NCBI RefSeq assembly: GCF_013620825.1
Contig: NZ_NJIC01000012.1
Location: 1-64,000, forward strand
Length of the DNA: 64,000 nt
Source: Rhodanobacter sp. PCA2
GTDB taxonomy: Bacteria; Pseudomonadota; Gammaproteobacteria; Xanthomonadales; Rhodanobacteraceae
Direction of reading: 5' to 3'
Below the pieces are notes generated by a model. It was given only the letters and a program-made list of their open reading frames with translations. It was not told the DNA's origin and did not search any database. Below are positions 29,446 through 37,897 of the stretch, piece by piece (position 1 is the first letter of the stretch; every line of letters begins with the position of its first letter). Both the position numbers and the translations under genes were made by a program.

Positions 29446-30963
29446 ATGCATGCCCGTCCGCAACTCAACGCGCCGGTGTTCTACAGCTCGGCCATCCTCA
29501 TCCTCGTGCTCGGCGCGCTCACGGTGGTCTTTCCGCAGGCGAGCCAGCACTGGCTGAACGAAGCGCAGGCGTGGGTCTCGCGCGTGTTCGGCTGGTACTA
29601 CATGCTGGTGATGGTGACCTGCATGGCCTTCGTGCTGTGGCTGGCGGCCTCGCGCTACGGCACGATCCGGCTGGGCAAGGACGATGAACGGCCGGCCTTC
29701 AGCTACGCCTCGTGGACCTCGATGCTGTTCTCCTCCGGCATCGGCATCGCCTTGCTCTACTACGGGGTGTACGAGCCGCTCGACCACTTCCTGTCACCGG
29801 CGCAGGGCGCGGGCCAGACCGCGCAGGCGGCACGCACCGCCATGGTCACCACCTTCCTGCACTGGGGCCTGCACGGCTGGGCGCTGTACGCGTTGATCGC
29901 CATCGCGCTCGGCTACTTCGCCTATCGTCGCGACCTGCCGCTGGCCCTGCGTTCGGCGCTGTACCCGCTGTTCGGCAAGCGCATCCACGGCTGGGTCGGC
30001 GACCTGGTCGACGGCTTCGGCATTCTGGTCACCCTGGTGTCGATGGTGACCAACCTCGGCATCGGCGCGCTGCTGCTCGACTCCGGCCTGCGTTACCTGT
30101 TCGGCATTCCGGCCACGCCGCAGGTGCTGGTGGGGCTGGTGATCGTGATGATGGTGGTGGCGACGGTCGCCGCGATGTCGGGAGTGGAGAAGGGCATCGC
30201 CATGCTCTCCAACCTCAATATCCGGCTGCTCTGCATGCTGCTGCTGTTCGTGCTGGTGACCGGGCCGACCCTGCACCTGTTCGACGGCATGGTGCAGAAC
30301 TCGGGCGACTACTTCACCTCGTTCGTGGGCCGCAGCTTCGACCTCTACCTGTACGACCATGCGCGCGGCTGGCTGGGCGCGTGGACGCTGTTCTACTGGG
30401 CCTGGTGGATCGCGTGGGCGCCGTTCGTCGGCATGTTCATCGCGCGCATCTCGCGCGGGCGCACCGTCCGCGAGCTGGTGATCGGTGTGCTGCTGATCCC
30501 GTTGGGCTTCACCCTGGCGTGGCTCTCGATCTTCGGCAACGCCGCCATCGACCTGGTGTTCAACCATGGCGTCGCGGAGCTGGGGCAGGTGGCGCAGGCC
30601 GATCCGCCGATGGCGCTGTTCAAGCTGTTCGAGTACCTGCCGTGGACCCGCCTCGTCGCCGGCGTCACCGTGCTGATCGGTTTCGTGCTGTTCCTGACGC
30701 CGGTGGACTCGGGCACCCTGATGATCGCCAACCTCTCCACCCGCGCTGGCTCGGGTGAGGGCGATGCGCCGGTGTGGCTGCGCGTGTTCTGGGCGGCGGC
30801 GACCACGGTGGTGGGCATCGGCCTGCTGCTCGGTGGCAGTTTCAGCGCGATGCAGACGGCGGTGGTGCTGTGCGGCCTGCCGTTCTCCGTGGTGCTGCTG
30901 CTGTACACGTGGAGCCTGCGCAAGGCGCTGGCCGAGGAAGTCGATTCCGGCGGTGGCGCGTGA
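29446..30963 (+). CDS. betT: Choline/betaine transporter, BCCT family (short BetT)
   Basis: A 505-residue inner-membrane BCCT carrier with twelve helices, expected to import choline driven by the ion gradient. The helix-8 tryptophan box appears as FYWAWWIAWAPFVGMFIARISRGRT near residue 310; YYGVYEPLDHF and the later TPVDSGTLMIANLS also fit the family. Compared with E. coli BetT (677 residues) it lacks the long C-terminal cytoplasmic domain used in osmotic sensing. The start at 29446 is fixed by AGGAG eight bases upstream; an out-of-frame ATG lies at 29441. Its TGA overlaps the GTG start of the next gene. Divergent from betIBA and probably BetI-controlled. Confidence 0.93.
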   Translation: MHARPQLNAPVFYSSAILILVLGALTVVFPQASQHWLNEAQAWVSRVFGWYYMLVMVTCMAFVLWLAASRYGTIRLGKDDERPAFSYASWTSMLFSSGIGIALLYYGVYEPLDHFLSPAQGAGQTAQAARTAMVTTFLHWGLHGWALYALIAIALGYFAYRRDLPLALRSALYPLFGKRIHGWVGDLVDGFGILVTLVSMVTNLGIGALLLDSGLRYLFGIPATPQVLVGLVIVMMVVATVAAMSGVEKGIAMLSNLNIRLLCMLLLFVLVTGPTLHLFDGMVQNSGDYFTSFVGRSFDLYLYDHARGWLGAWTLFYWAWWIAWAPFVGMFIARISRGRTVRELVIGVLLIPLGFTLAWLSIFGNAAIDLVFNHGVAELGQVAQADPPMALFKLFEYLPWTRLVAGVTVLIGFVLFLTPVDSGTLMIANLSTRAGSGEGDAPVWLRVFWAAATTVVGIGLLLGGSFSAMQTAVVLCGLPFSVVLLLYTWSLRKALAEEVDSGGGA

Positions 30964-31748
30964 GGGCGCGTGTCGCCTGCAGCGCCCTGCTGCTGTGCGG
31001 TGTCGCCACGTCGGCGCGGGCCGACGACGCCGGCCGGCGCTGGAGCGGCGATCTGACACTCGCTTCGCAGTACGTCTCGCGCGGCTTCCAGCAGAGCTGG
31101 GGGCGACCGGCCCTGCAGGGCGGGCTGGATTGCGCCACGCCGCAAGGCTGGTTTGCGGGCACCTGGGCATCGGGCGTGAGCCCGCGCTTCGTGGAGGGCG
31201 GCCGCATGGAGTGGGATCTCTATGCCGGCTATGCGGGCAGCCATGACGCGCTCGATTACCGCGCTGCCCTCTACCACTACCGCTATCCCGGCGCCCGGAT
31301 CAGCGCGACCGGCACGCCGTACGACTACGGCGAAGCAATCCTCGGCGCGGGCTGGCACGGCTGGTCGCTGGACTATTCGGTTACCTGGACGCGCGACTAC
31401 TTCGGCTTCAACAGCCGGACCCTCGGTATCGGCGAGCGCATGCACTCGCGCGGTTCCACCTACCTCGACCTGAAGCGGCGCATCGACCTCGGCCATCGCT
31501 ATGGCCTGACCCTGCATTACGGCTGGCAGCGCGTGAACCATTTCCGCGATTACGGCTGGCGCGACGCCAGCGTCGCGCTCGCCCGCGGTTTCGGCGGCTT
31601 CGATGCCACGCTGGCGTATGCGCGCGGCTGGAACGGCGCGGGCGTCTACCGCGCCTACAGCACTGGCGTGGCCGATTCGAACGGTCGCCTGCATGTCTCG
31701 AATCCGATCGCGGGCACGTGGTACTTCACGGTCGGCCGCAGCTTCTGA
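30960..31748 (+). CDS. TorF-family putative outer-membrane protein coupled to betT
   Basis: A 262-residue protein with a signal peptide (VRARVACSALLLCGVATSARAD) and a mature part of alternating amphipathic strands rich in Tyr, Trp and Gly, ending in the aromatic strand WYFTVGRSF typical of outer-membrane barrels. The opening LTLASQYVSRGFQQSWGRPALQGGL matches the start of the TorF/Gcw_chp family of putative porins. The GTG start overlaps the betT stop as GTGA, so the gene is translationally coupled to the choline carrier. A role in passing choline or betaine through the outer membrane is inferred from this arrangement only. Confidence 0.85.
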   Translation: MRARVACSALLLCGVATSARADDAGRRWSGDLTLASQYVSRGFQQSWGRPALQGGLDCATPQGWFAGTWASGVSPRFVEGGRMEWDLYAGYAGSHDALDYRAALYHYRYPGARISATGTPYDYGEAILGAGWHGWSLDYSVTWTRDYFGFNSRTLGIGERMHSRGSTYLDLKRRIDLGHRYGLTLHYGWQRVNHFRDYGWRDASVALARGFGGFDATLAYARGWNGAGVYRAYSTGVADSNGRLHVSNPIAGTWYFTVGRSF

Positions 31749-31850
31749 CTGAGCGCGCGGTTTTGTGCCGCTGCATGGCGTGTCCCATGCGCAGAGACCT
31801 TGGACAGGCGCCAGGGTCTGCTTCCCGGAAGCGCGAGCTTGGCGGGGCGA

Positions 31851-32426
31851 TCAGCCCACCACCGCCAGCCGCATCCCGAGGTCGAGCAGCGGCGCCGCCA
31901 CCAGCATCCGCGCCAGCAGCAGGCCGATGATCACCACGGTGGGCGAGAAGTCGATCATCCCGACCGTCAGCCGTCCGCGCAGCGGGCGCATCAGCGGGCC
32001 CACGATGACGCCGAGCAGGCGCTGCAGCGGCTGGCCCTGGTCGGGGGCGAACATGCTGAGCAACGACCAGCCGAACACCAGCACGAGGTAGAACAGCAGC
32101 GCGAAGTCGAGCAGCTCGGCCAGCGACAGCACCAGCAGGCCAAGGAAGTTCGGCACCAGCCCCACCAGCGCGAACAGCGCCAGCCGCTTCAGCAGCATCG
32201 CCAGCCATGCCAGCAGCAGGGCGGCGAGATTGATGCGGCGCCAGTTCGGCAGCACGCGGCGTACCGGCGCCAGCACCGGGTTGGTGCTGCGGTAGATGAA
32301 CTGGCTGAGCGGATTGTGGAAGTCCGCGCGGCAGGCTTCCGCGGCGACGCGCAGCAGGAACAGCGCGGCGATGGCGCCGAACGCGAGTTCGAGCAGCAGT
32401 CCGAGGGCGTTGGCGAAATAGCTCAC
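31851..32426 (-). CDS. yggT: YggT family membrane protein
   Basis: A 191-residue protein with two YggT repeats: about five helices, with the NPLSQFIYRSTNPVLAPVRRVLP motif near residue 40 and a second GPLMRPLRG motif near residue 150. YggT proteins have been tied to osmotic tolerance and membrane protein assembly in other bacteria, but no firm role exists. The GTG start overlaps the proC stop as GTGA, so it is coupled to proC. The upstream proC-yggT order is widely conserved. Confidence 0.9.
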   Translation of the reverse strand: MSYFANALGLLLELAFGAIAALFLLRVAAEACRADFHNPLSQFIYRSTNPVLAPVRRVLPNWRRINLAALLLAWLAMLLKRLALFALVGLVPNFLGLLVLSLAELLDFALLFYLVLVFGWSLLSMFAPDQGQPLQRLLGVIVGPLMRPLRGRLTVGMIDFSPTVVIIGLLLARMLVAAPLLDLGMRLAVVG

Positions 32427-33250
32427 GCGTGCGGCTCCTGGTCCAGCGCCGCGGCCATCTCCGTGCCGCGGCGGGTGGCGGCGGCGATGGCGCGTGCGGC
32501 GATGCGCGGCAGGCCGTCGGCCGCGAAGCTTTCCAGCGCCGCCTGGGTGGTGCCGTTCGGCGAGGTGACGCGGCGACGCAGCTCGGCGGGGTCTTCGCCG
32601 GTTTGCTCCAGCATGCGGCCGGCGCCGAGGCAGGTCTGCGCCGCGAGTGCGCGCGCCGTGTCGCGCGGCAGGCCCTGCGCCACGGCGGCTTCCTCCAGTG
32701 CCTCGACCAGGGCGAAGAAGTAGGCCGGCCCGGAGCCGGAAAGCGCGGTGACGGTATCCATCAGCGTTTCGTCGTCGATCCAGCGGGTGAGGCCCACCGC
32801 GTCCATGATGTGCTGTGCCTGCGCGCGTTGCGCCGGGCTGACCCGGCCGTTCGCGCACAGGCCGGTGGCGCCGGCGCCGATCAGCGCCGGCGTGTTCGGC
32901 ATGCAGCGCACGATCGGCAACGCGCCCAGCCAGCGTTCGAGCTGGTCCAGCCGCACGCCGGCGGCGATCGAGATCAGCAGCGGGCGCCGACCCTGCAGCG
33001 CGATGCGCAGTTCGGCCTGCACCTTGGGCACGGCCTGCGGCTTCACCGCCAGCACGACCACGTCGGCGTCGGCCACGGCCAGCCGGTTCTCGGCCCAGGT
33101 CGCCACGCCGAAGTCGCGCCCCAGCCCTTCGCGGGTTTCGGCCTGCGGGTCGGCCACGCGGAGGTCGGCGGGCGCCAGGCCGGTGGCGAGCAGGCCGCCG
33201 ATCAGGCTGCGGGCCATGTTGCCGCCACCGACGAAGGCGATGCGTGTCAT
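32423..33250 (-). CDS. proC: Pyrroline-5-carboxylate reductase
   Basis: A 275-residue NAD(P)H enzyme that reduces 1-pyrroline-5-carboxylate to L-proline. The Rossmann start IAFVGGGNMARSLIGGLL, the VLAVKPQ segment, the RCMPNTPALIGAG loop and the C-terminal signature GSGPAYFFALVEALEEAAVAQGL are all present, and SPNGTTQAALE closes the dimer domain. Length is normal. It is the first gene of a leftward proC-yggT pair. The usual upstream yggS gene is absent; a 319-base gap leads directly to pilT. Confidence 0.96.
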   Translation of the reverse strand: MTRIAFVGGGNMARSLIGGLLATGLAPADLRVADPQAETREGLGRDFGVATWAENRLAVADADVVVLAVKPQAVPKVQAELRIALQGRRPLLISIAAGVRLDQLERWLGALPIVRCMPNTPALIGAGATGLCANGRVSPAQRAQAQHIMDAVGLTRWIDDETLMDTVTALSGSGPAYFFALVEALEEAAVAQGLPRDTARALAAQTCLGAGRMLEQTGEDPAELRRRVTSPNGTTQAALESFAADGLPRIAARAIAAATRRGTEMAAALDQEPHA

Positions 33251-33569
33251 GGGGAATCCTGGGTGGCGGGGACAGCCGCATACCTTACCGTAGCCGGGGT
33301 CTTCCTGCGCGACCGGCGCCGGCGCTAACCCGTGTTCCGGGCCCCCGCAACGGTGGCGCCGGGCGATCACGGCGCGCTTTGGTGACGGGATGCGCAAACC
33401 GCCGCGAAAGCTGGCCGCACGCCCTGCGCGGCGAGTAGTATCGGCTCGCTGCAAGGGGAGCCGGATGGCCGGTCCGCGTCGCGTATCGCGCGGCGCGATG
33501 CGCCAGCACCCGTCTTTCCGCTGCAATCGCCGCCACGGCATCCTGACGACCGGTTGAGGGGAATCTTTG
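33251..33569. other. Gene-free region between proC and pilT
   Basis: This 319-base divergent spacer holds the promoters of proC and pilT. I find no coding potential on either strand that resembles yggS, the gene normally located here. TAGTAT at 33436-33441 is a possible -10 for pilT but lacks a matching -35. A GAGGGGAA box at about 33556-33563 is the pilT ribosome site. Confidence 0.6.
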
Positions 33570-34607
33570 ATGGACATCGCCGAACTGCTTGCCTTCTCGG
33601 TGAAGAACAAGGCATCGGACCTGCACCTTTCCGCCGGCCTGCCGCCGATGATCCGCGTGGACGGCGACGTGCGACGCATCAACATCCCCGCGCTGGAGCA
33701 CAAGCAGGTGCACTCGCTGGTGTACGACATCATGTCGGACAAGCAGCGGCGCGACTACGAGGAGTTCCTGGAAACCGACTTCTCGTTCGAGATTCCCGGC
33801 CTGGCGCGCTTCCGCGTCAACGCGTTCACCCAGAACCGCGGCTCCGGCGCGGTGTTCCGTACCATTCCCTCCGAGGTGCTCACGCTGGAGGACCTCGGCT
33901 GCCCGCGCATCTTCAAGGAGCTGATCGAGCAGCCGCAGGGCCTGATCCTGGTCACCGGCCCGACCGGCTCGGGCAAGTCCACCACGCTGGCGGCGATGGT
34001 CGACCACATCAACAAGAACGAATACGGGCACATGCTCACGATCGAGGACCCGATCGAGTTCGTGCACACCTCGCAGAAGTGCCTGGTCAACCAGCGCGAG
34101 GTGCATCGCGACACGCACGGCTTCAACGAGGCGCTGCGCTCGGCGCTGCGCGAGGACCCGGACTTCATCCTGGTGGGCGAGTTGCGCGACCTGGAGACGA
34201 TCCGCCTCGCGCTGACCGCGGCGGAAACCGGACACCTGGTGTTCGCCACCGTGCACACCAGCTCGGCGGCCAAGACCATCGACCGCATCATCGACGTGTT
34301 CCCCGCCGGCGAGAAGCCGATGGTGCGCTCGATGCTGTCCGAATCGCTGCGCGCTGTGATCTCGCAGTCGCTGCTGAAGAAGACCGGCGGCGGCCGCCTC
34401 GCGGCGCACGAGATCATGGTGGCGGTGCCGGCGATCCGCAACCTGATCCGCGAGGACAAGGTGGCGCAGATGTACTCGGCGATCCAGACCGGCCAGCAGT
34501 ACGGCATGCAGACGCTGGACCAGAACCTGCAGGACCTGGTCAAGCGCGGCCTGGTCTCGCGCCAGGAAGCGTACGGCTACGCCAAGAACAAGGACTTGTT
34601 CCGATAG
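33570..34607 (+). CDS. pilT: Type IV pilus retraction ATPase PilT
   Basis: A 345-residue hexameric ATPase of the inner face of the membrane that powers pilus retraction, twitching and DNA uptake. The PAS-like N-terminal domain is followed by Walker A GPTGSGKSTTLA near residue 130, the Asp box TIEDPIEFVH near residue 158, Walker B LVGELRDLETIRLA near residue 200 with the His box AETGHLVFATVHT, and the AIRNLIREDK segment required for retraction near residue 285. Length matches PilT of Pseudomonas. The ATG at 33570 is preferred to a TTG one codon upstream. Paired with pilU 132 bases downstream. Confidence 0.97.
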   Translation: MDIAELLAFSVKNKASDLHLSAGLPPMIRVDGDVRRINIPALEHKQVHSLVYDIMSDKQRRDYEEFLETDFSFEIPGLARFRVNAFTQNRGSGAVFRTIPSEVLTLEDLGCPRIFKELIEQPQGLILVTGPTGSGKSTTLAAMVDHINKNEYGHMLTIEDPIEFVHTSQKCLVNQREVHRDTHGFNEALRSALREDPDFILVGELRDLETIRLALTAAETGHLVFATVHTSSAAKTIDRIIDVFPAGEKPMVRSMLSESLRAVISQSLLKKTGGGRLAAHEIMVAVPAIRNLIREDKVAQMYSAIQTGQQYGMQTLDQNLQDLVKRGLVSRQEAYGYAKNKDLFR

Positions 34608-34625
34608 GGCCGGGATCCGGGCTGG

Positions 34626-34728
34626 GGGATTCGGGATTCGAAAAACCCGCCCCTTGCCCGACTCCCTGCGACGAAGTGTCGGCTGCCAAGCGTTTCCGCC
34701 GAATCCCGTATCCCGAATCCCGTATCCC
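34626..34728. repeat. Tandem and inverted repeats in the pilT-pilU spacer
   Basis: GGGATTCGGGATTCG at 34626-34640 faces two perfect tandem copies of a 14-bp unit, GAATCCCGTATCCC, at 34701-34714 and 34715-34728. The arms are complementary apart from one or two bases, so the transcript could fold into a large hairpin just upstream of pilU. This type of GGGATTC/GAATCCC motif recurs in intergenic regions of this bacterial group, from general knowledge. Confidence 0.65.
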
Positions 34729-34739
34729 GGACACACGCC

Positions 34740-35906
34740 ATGAGCGACTTCGATTTCACCTCCTTCCTCAAGCTGATGGTGCACAAGCAGGCGTCCGACC
34801 TGTTCATCACCGCCGGCGTGGCGCCGTCGATGAAGATCCAGGGGCGCATCGTGCCGATCACGCAGAGCCCGCTGTCGATCCAGCAGTCGCGCGACATGGT
34901 GCTGAACGTGATGACGCCCGGCCAGCGCGAGGAGTTCGAGAAGACCCACGAATGCCAGTTCGCGATCTCCGCGCAGGGCGTGGGCCGCTTCCGCGTGTCC
35001 TGCTTCTACCAGCGCAACTGCGTGGGCATGGTGCTGCGCCGGATCGATTCGAAGATCCCGACCACCGAGGAGCTGAACCTGCCGCCGGTGATCAAGCAGC
35101 TGGCGATGACCAAGCGCGGCATCATCATCTTCGTGGGCGCCACCGGCTCGGGCAAATCCACCTCGCTGGCGTCGATGATCGGCTACCGCAACCAGAACTC
35201 GACCGGGCACATCATCACCATCGAGGACCCGATCGAATACGTGCACAAGCACGAGGGCTGCATCATCACCCAGCGCGAACTCGGCATCGACACCGACAGC
35301 TGGGAGAACGCGCTGAAGAACACCCTGCGCCAGGCGCCCGACGTGATCATGATCGGCGAAGTGCGCACGCGCGAGACGATGGAACACGCGATCAACTTCG
35401 CCGAAACCGGCCACCTGTGCCTGTGCACGCTGCACGCGAACAACGCGAACCAGGCGATGGACCGCATCCTGCACTTCTTCCCGGAGGACCGGCGCCAGCA
35501 GCTGTTCATGGACCTGTCGCTGAACCTCAAGGGCGTGGTCGCGCAGCAGCTGATCCCCACGCCGGACGGCAAGGCGCGCCGGGTGGCGGTGGAAATCCTG
35601 CTCGGCACGCCGCTGGTGCAGGACTACATCCGCCAGGGCGAGGTGCACAAGCTGAAGGAGGTCATGAAGGAGTCCAACCTGCTCGGCATGAAGACCTTCG
35701 ACCAGAGCCTGGTCGAGCTGTACCACGCCGGCGAGATCAGCTACGAGGACGCGCTGCGCCACGCCGACAGCGCGAACGAGGTGCGCCTGCGCATCAAGCT
35801 GGCGCAGGGCGGCGACGCCCACACCTTGTCGCAGGGGCTGGAAGGCGTGGAAGTGGAACAGCCGCGCGGCGGCGACAACTTCGGCGGCGGCCTGTTGCAG
35901 CGCTGA
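34740..35906 (+). CDS. pilU: Type IV pilus PilT-like ATPase PilU
   Basis: A 388-residue accessory retraction ATPase that works with PilT. It has the same core as PilT with Walker A GATGSGKSTSLA near residue 138, Asp box TIEDPIEYVH near residue 165, Walker B MIGEVRTRETMEHA near residue 207 and the His box AETGHLCLCTLHA. It carries the longer PilU C-terminus of about 40 extra residues ending in a Gly-rich tail. It follows pilT after a spacer with repeats and ends at a strong hairpin. Confidence 0.96.
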   Translation: MSDFDFTSFLKLMVHKQASDLFITAGVAPSMKIQGRIVPITQSPLSIQQSRDMVLNVMTPGQREEFEKTHECQFAISAQGVGRFRVSCFYQRNCVGMVLRRIDSKIPTTEELNLPPVIKQLAMTKRGIIIFVGATGSGKSTSLASMIGYRNQNSTGHIITIEDPIEYVHKHEGCIITQRELGIDTDSWENALKNTLRQAPDVIMIGEVRTRETMEHAINFAETGHLCLCTLHANNANQAMDRILHFFPEDRRQQLFMDLSLNLKGVVAQQLIPTPDGKARRVAVEILLGTPLVQDYIRQGEVHKLKEVMKESNLLGMKTFDQSLVELYHAGEISYEDALRHADSANEVRLRIKLAQGGDAHTLSQGLEGVEVEQPRGGDNFGGGLLQR

Positions 35907-35922
35907 GGCGGATGCGCCGGGC

Positions 35923-35965
35923 CCGGAACGAAGAAGGCGCCCGCGGGGCGCCTTCTTCGTTCCGG
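35923..35965. terminator. Bidirectional terminator after pilU
   Basis: A perfect 20-bp stem (arms 35923-35942 and 35946-35965; inner part AAGAAGGCGCC / GGCGCCTTCTT) with a 3-base loop separates the converging pilU and lipoprotein genes. The A-rich and T-rich lower stem serves both strands, so it probably ends both transcripts. Confidence 0.8.
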
Positions 35966-35978
35966 CCGTCGCTGCGGC

Positions 35979-37778
35979 CTACTGCTTGAGCGTGGTGTGG
36001 CTGGTGACCACGATGCCGTCGCCGGTCACGTGCATCTCGGCGTCGATGCCGTCCACGCGCTGCGCCTGGGCCTCCATCGCGGCGAACTGCGCCTTGGTGC
36101 GGGCCGCGTCGGCCGCGGCCTGGGCGGCCTCGTCGGCCGGCGAGCCCTCGCCGCCGTTGATGCCGGGCTCGTCGTTCTTGCTCATCACCGCGGCGGCGTT
36201 GGCGAGGCCGTCCGACTTCGCCTCCATGAACTTCAGCCAGTCCAGGTACATCGCGCCGCTGAGGTGCATGCGCGCCATCTGGCCGGGGCCGCCCACCGGG
36301 TCCTGCAAGGTGCCGGCGAGCTTGGCGTCCTCGCCGGCGCCGGCGCCCAGCGCGAGCGCCTTGTCGCCGGAGGCCAGCCAGGCCGGGCCGCCGAACATGG
36401 TGCTCATGTCCTTGGGCAGGGCCACCGGCGCGCCGCCGGCGACCGGCTTCAGCCGGGCCAGCGCGGGCACCATCATCTGGCCCGTGGCGAGCAGGCCGGC
36501 GGGGTCGGTGCTGCCCAGCACGATGCGGCCGGTGAAGGCGGGCAGGCTGCTGGTCTTGTCCGCCTGCAGCGTGTCCAGCGCGAGGCGCAGGCCGAGCAGG
36601 TTGCCGAACGGCGGGATCGCCGCCTTCGGCGCCGCGTCGCCCAGTTTGGCGAACGCATCGTTGAGGTCGGTCAGCATCGGGCAGGTGAACGGCGTGGCCG
36701 CCACCGCGTCGGCCTGCGCCGCCCAGAACGTGCGCAGCGGCGCCACCGGCAGCGCCAGGCTGAGGTCGAACGGCGCCGTGCCGCCGCCGCCCAGGCCGGG
36801 CAGGTCCACCTTGAGGCTGCTGAACGCCTTGGTGATGTCCGCGGCCAGCGCCAGGTCGAAGCGCACGTCCTGGTGCGTGGCGTCCAGGCGGGTGTAGCCG
36901 AAGCTCATCGACGGTACGCGGGCGGCGATGCGGCCGGCCTCCGGCGCGCAGGCCGGCGAGGCCTGCAGCAGGTTGGGCACCGGTTCGCCGGTCTTGGCCG
37001 ACTCGGCGCTGGCGTGGGCGATGCGGATCGCGGCGATCAGCGGGTCGCTGCCGGAGACCATCAGCGGCAGCGCGCGGACCAGGTCGAACTGGCCCACCAG
37101 CCACTTCGCGTAGCCCTTGTCCCGGGCCAGGTCGGCGAGGCGGTTGTCGTCCTGCAGGCTCTTCGCCGGGCGGTCCAGGCCCAGCGCCAGCCGCAGCAGC
37201 GGCGTCGCGGGGTCGGCCGGCAGCAGCGCCGCCACCAGTTGCTTGCCGGTGACGGCGAGCACCAGTTCGGTGCCGGAGGCGGGGAACACCTGCCGGCGGT
37301 AGCGCTGCGTGCCTATCGTCGCGGTATCGAGTTTCTTGCCGTAGGCGGTTTCCAGCCGGTCCAGGAAGCCCTCGAACGCCTTGGGGTCGGCCAGGTCGGA
37401 GCGCAGCACCGGCGCCATGCCTTCGCCGTACAGCGCGAAGCGGCCCTTGAGGTCGATGCCGTTGGCCTGGGCGAAACCTTCGATGGTCTTGCCCTTGAGT
37501 TCGGCGCCCAAGGCGCGCACCAGCCGCGCGGCATCCGGATCGGCGCTCTGCTGGCGGGTGGCGAACGCTTCCAGTTGGGCCAGCTGCGAGGGCAGTTGCA
37601 GGTCGGCCTGGGCCAGCAGCGCCTTGCGGGTGTCGTCGTCCAGCGGGGCCAGGTTCGCGACCGCATACGGGGTGTCCGCCGGCGCGAAGGCCAGTGGCGC
37701 GTTCCTGTCCTTGTGCGAACAGGCCGCCAGCGCGACGCACGCCAGCCCCAGCGCGATGAAGCGCGTCCTCGATTGCAT
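35979..37778 (-). CDS. Large lipoprotein of unknown function
   Basis: A 599-residue lipoprotein: the signal MQSRTRFIALGLACVALAACSHK ends in the lipobox LAAC with S at +2, which favours the outer membrane. The mature protein is a soluble alpha/beta chain with no membrane segment, an Ala-rich helical C-terminus (about residues 510-575) and two lone cysteines in the middle. I do not recognise the family. Its position between pilU and pyrB, inside an otherwise conserved pilus neighbourhood, hints at a link to the cell envelope but proves nothing. It may be monocistronic; a terminator-like hairpin lies upstream of its start, after pyrB. Confidence 0.75.
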   Translation of the reverse strand: MQSRTRFIALGLACVALAACSHKDRNAPLAFAPADTPYAVANLAPLDDDTRKALLAQADLQLPSQLAQLEAFATRQQSADPDAARLVRALGAELKGKTIEGFAQANGIDLKGRFALYGEGMAPVLRSDLADPKAFEGFLDRLETAYGKKLDTATIGTQRYRRQVFPASGTELVLAVTGKQLVAALLPADPATPLLRLALGLDRPAKSLQDDNRLADLARDKGYAKWLVGQFDLVRALPLMVSGSDPLIAAIRIAHASAESAKTGEPVPNLLQASPACAPEAGRIAARVPSMSFGYTRLDATHQDVRFDLALAADITKAFSSLKVDLPGLGGGGTAPFDLSLALPVAPLRTFWAAQADAVAATPFTCPMLTDLNDAFAKLGDAAPKAAIPPFGNLLGLRLALDTLQADKTSSLPAFTGRIVLGSTDPAGLLATGQMMVPALARLKPVAGGAPVALPKDMSTMFGGPAWLASGDKALALGAGAGEDAKLAGTLQDPVGGPGQMARMHLSGAMYLDWLKFMEAKSDGLANAAAVMSKNDEPGINGGEGSPADEAAQAAADAARTKAQFAAMEAQAQRVDGIDAEMHVTGDGIVVTSHTTLKQ

Positions 37779-37845
37779 GGTGTTCCCCGGATGATGGATG
37801 CCGCGGCGCGCATTATGCCTCTTTGCGCGGAGGCTTGCTGCGGCG

Positions 37846-37879
37846 CAAAACGAACGACCGCCCGGCGATACGGGCGGTC
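37846..37879 (-). terminator. Terminator after pyrB
   Basis: On the minus strand a 9-bp stem (GACCGCCCG / CGGGCGGTC, arms 37871-37879 and 37856-37864) with a 6-base loop is followed by GTTCGTTTTG. It lies about 20 bases past the pyrB stop and likely ends the tonB-to-pyrB transcript. Confidence 0.7.
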
Positions 37880-37897
37880 CGGCACGACCCGCGGCGC

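Noticed and set aside
33567-33569. TTG directly before the pilT ATG as a start
   Set aside because: The ATG one codon later gives the usual MDIAELL start and better spacing from GAGGGGAA.
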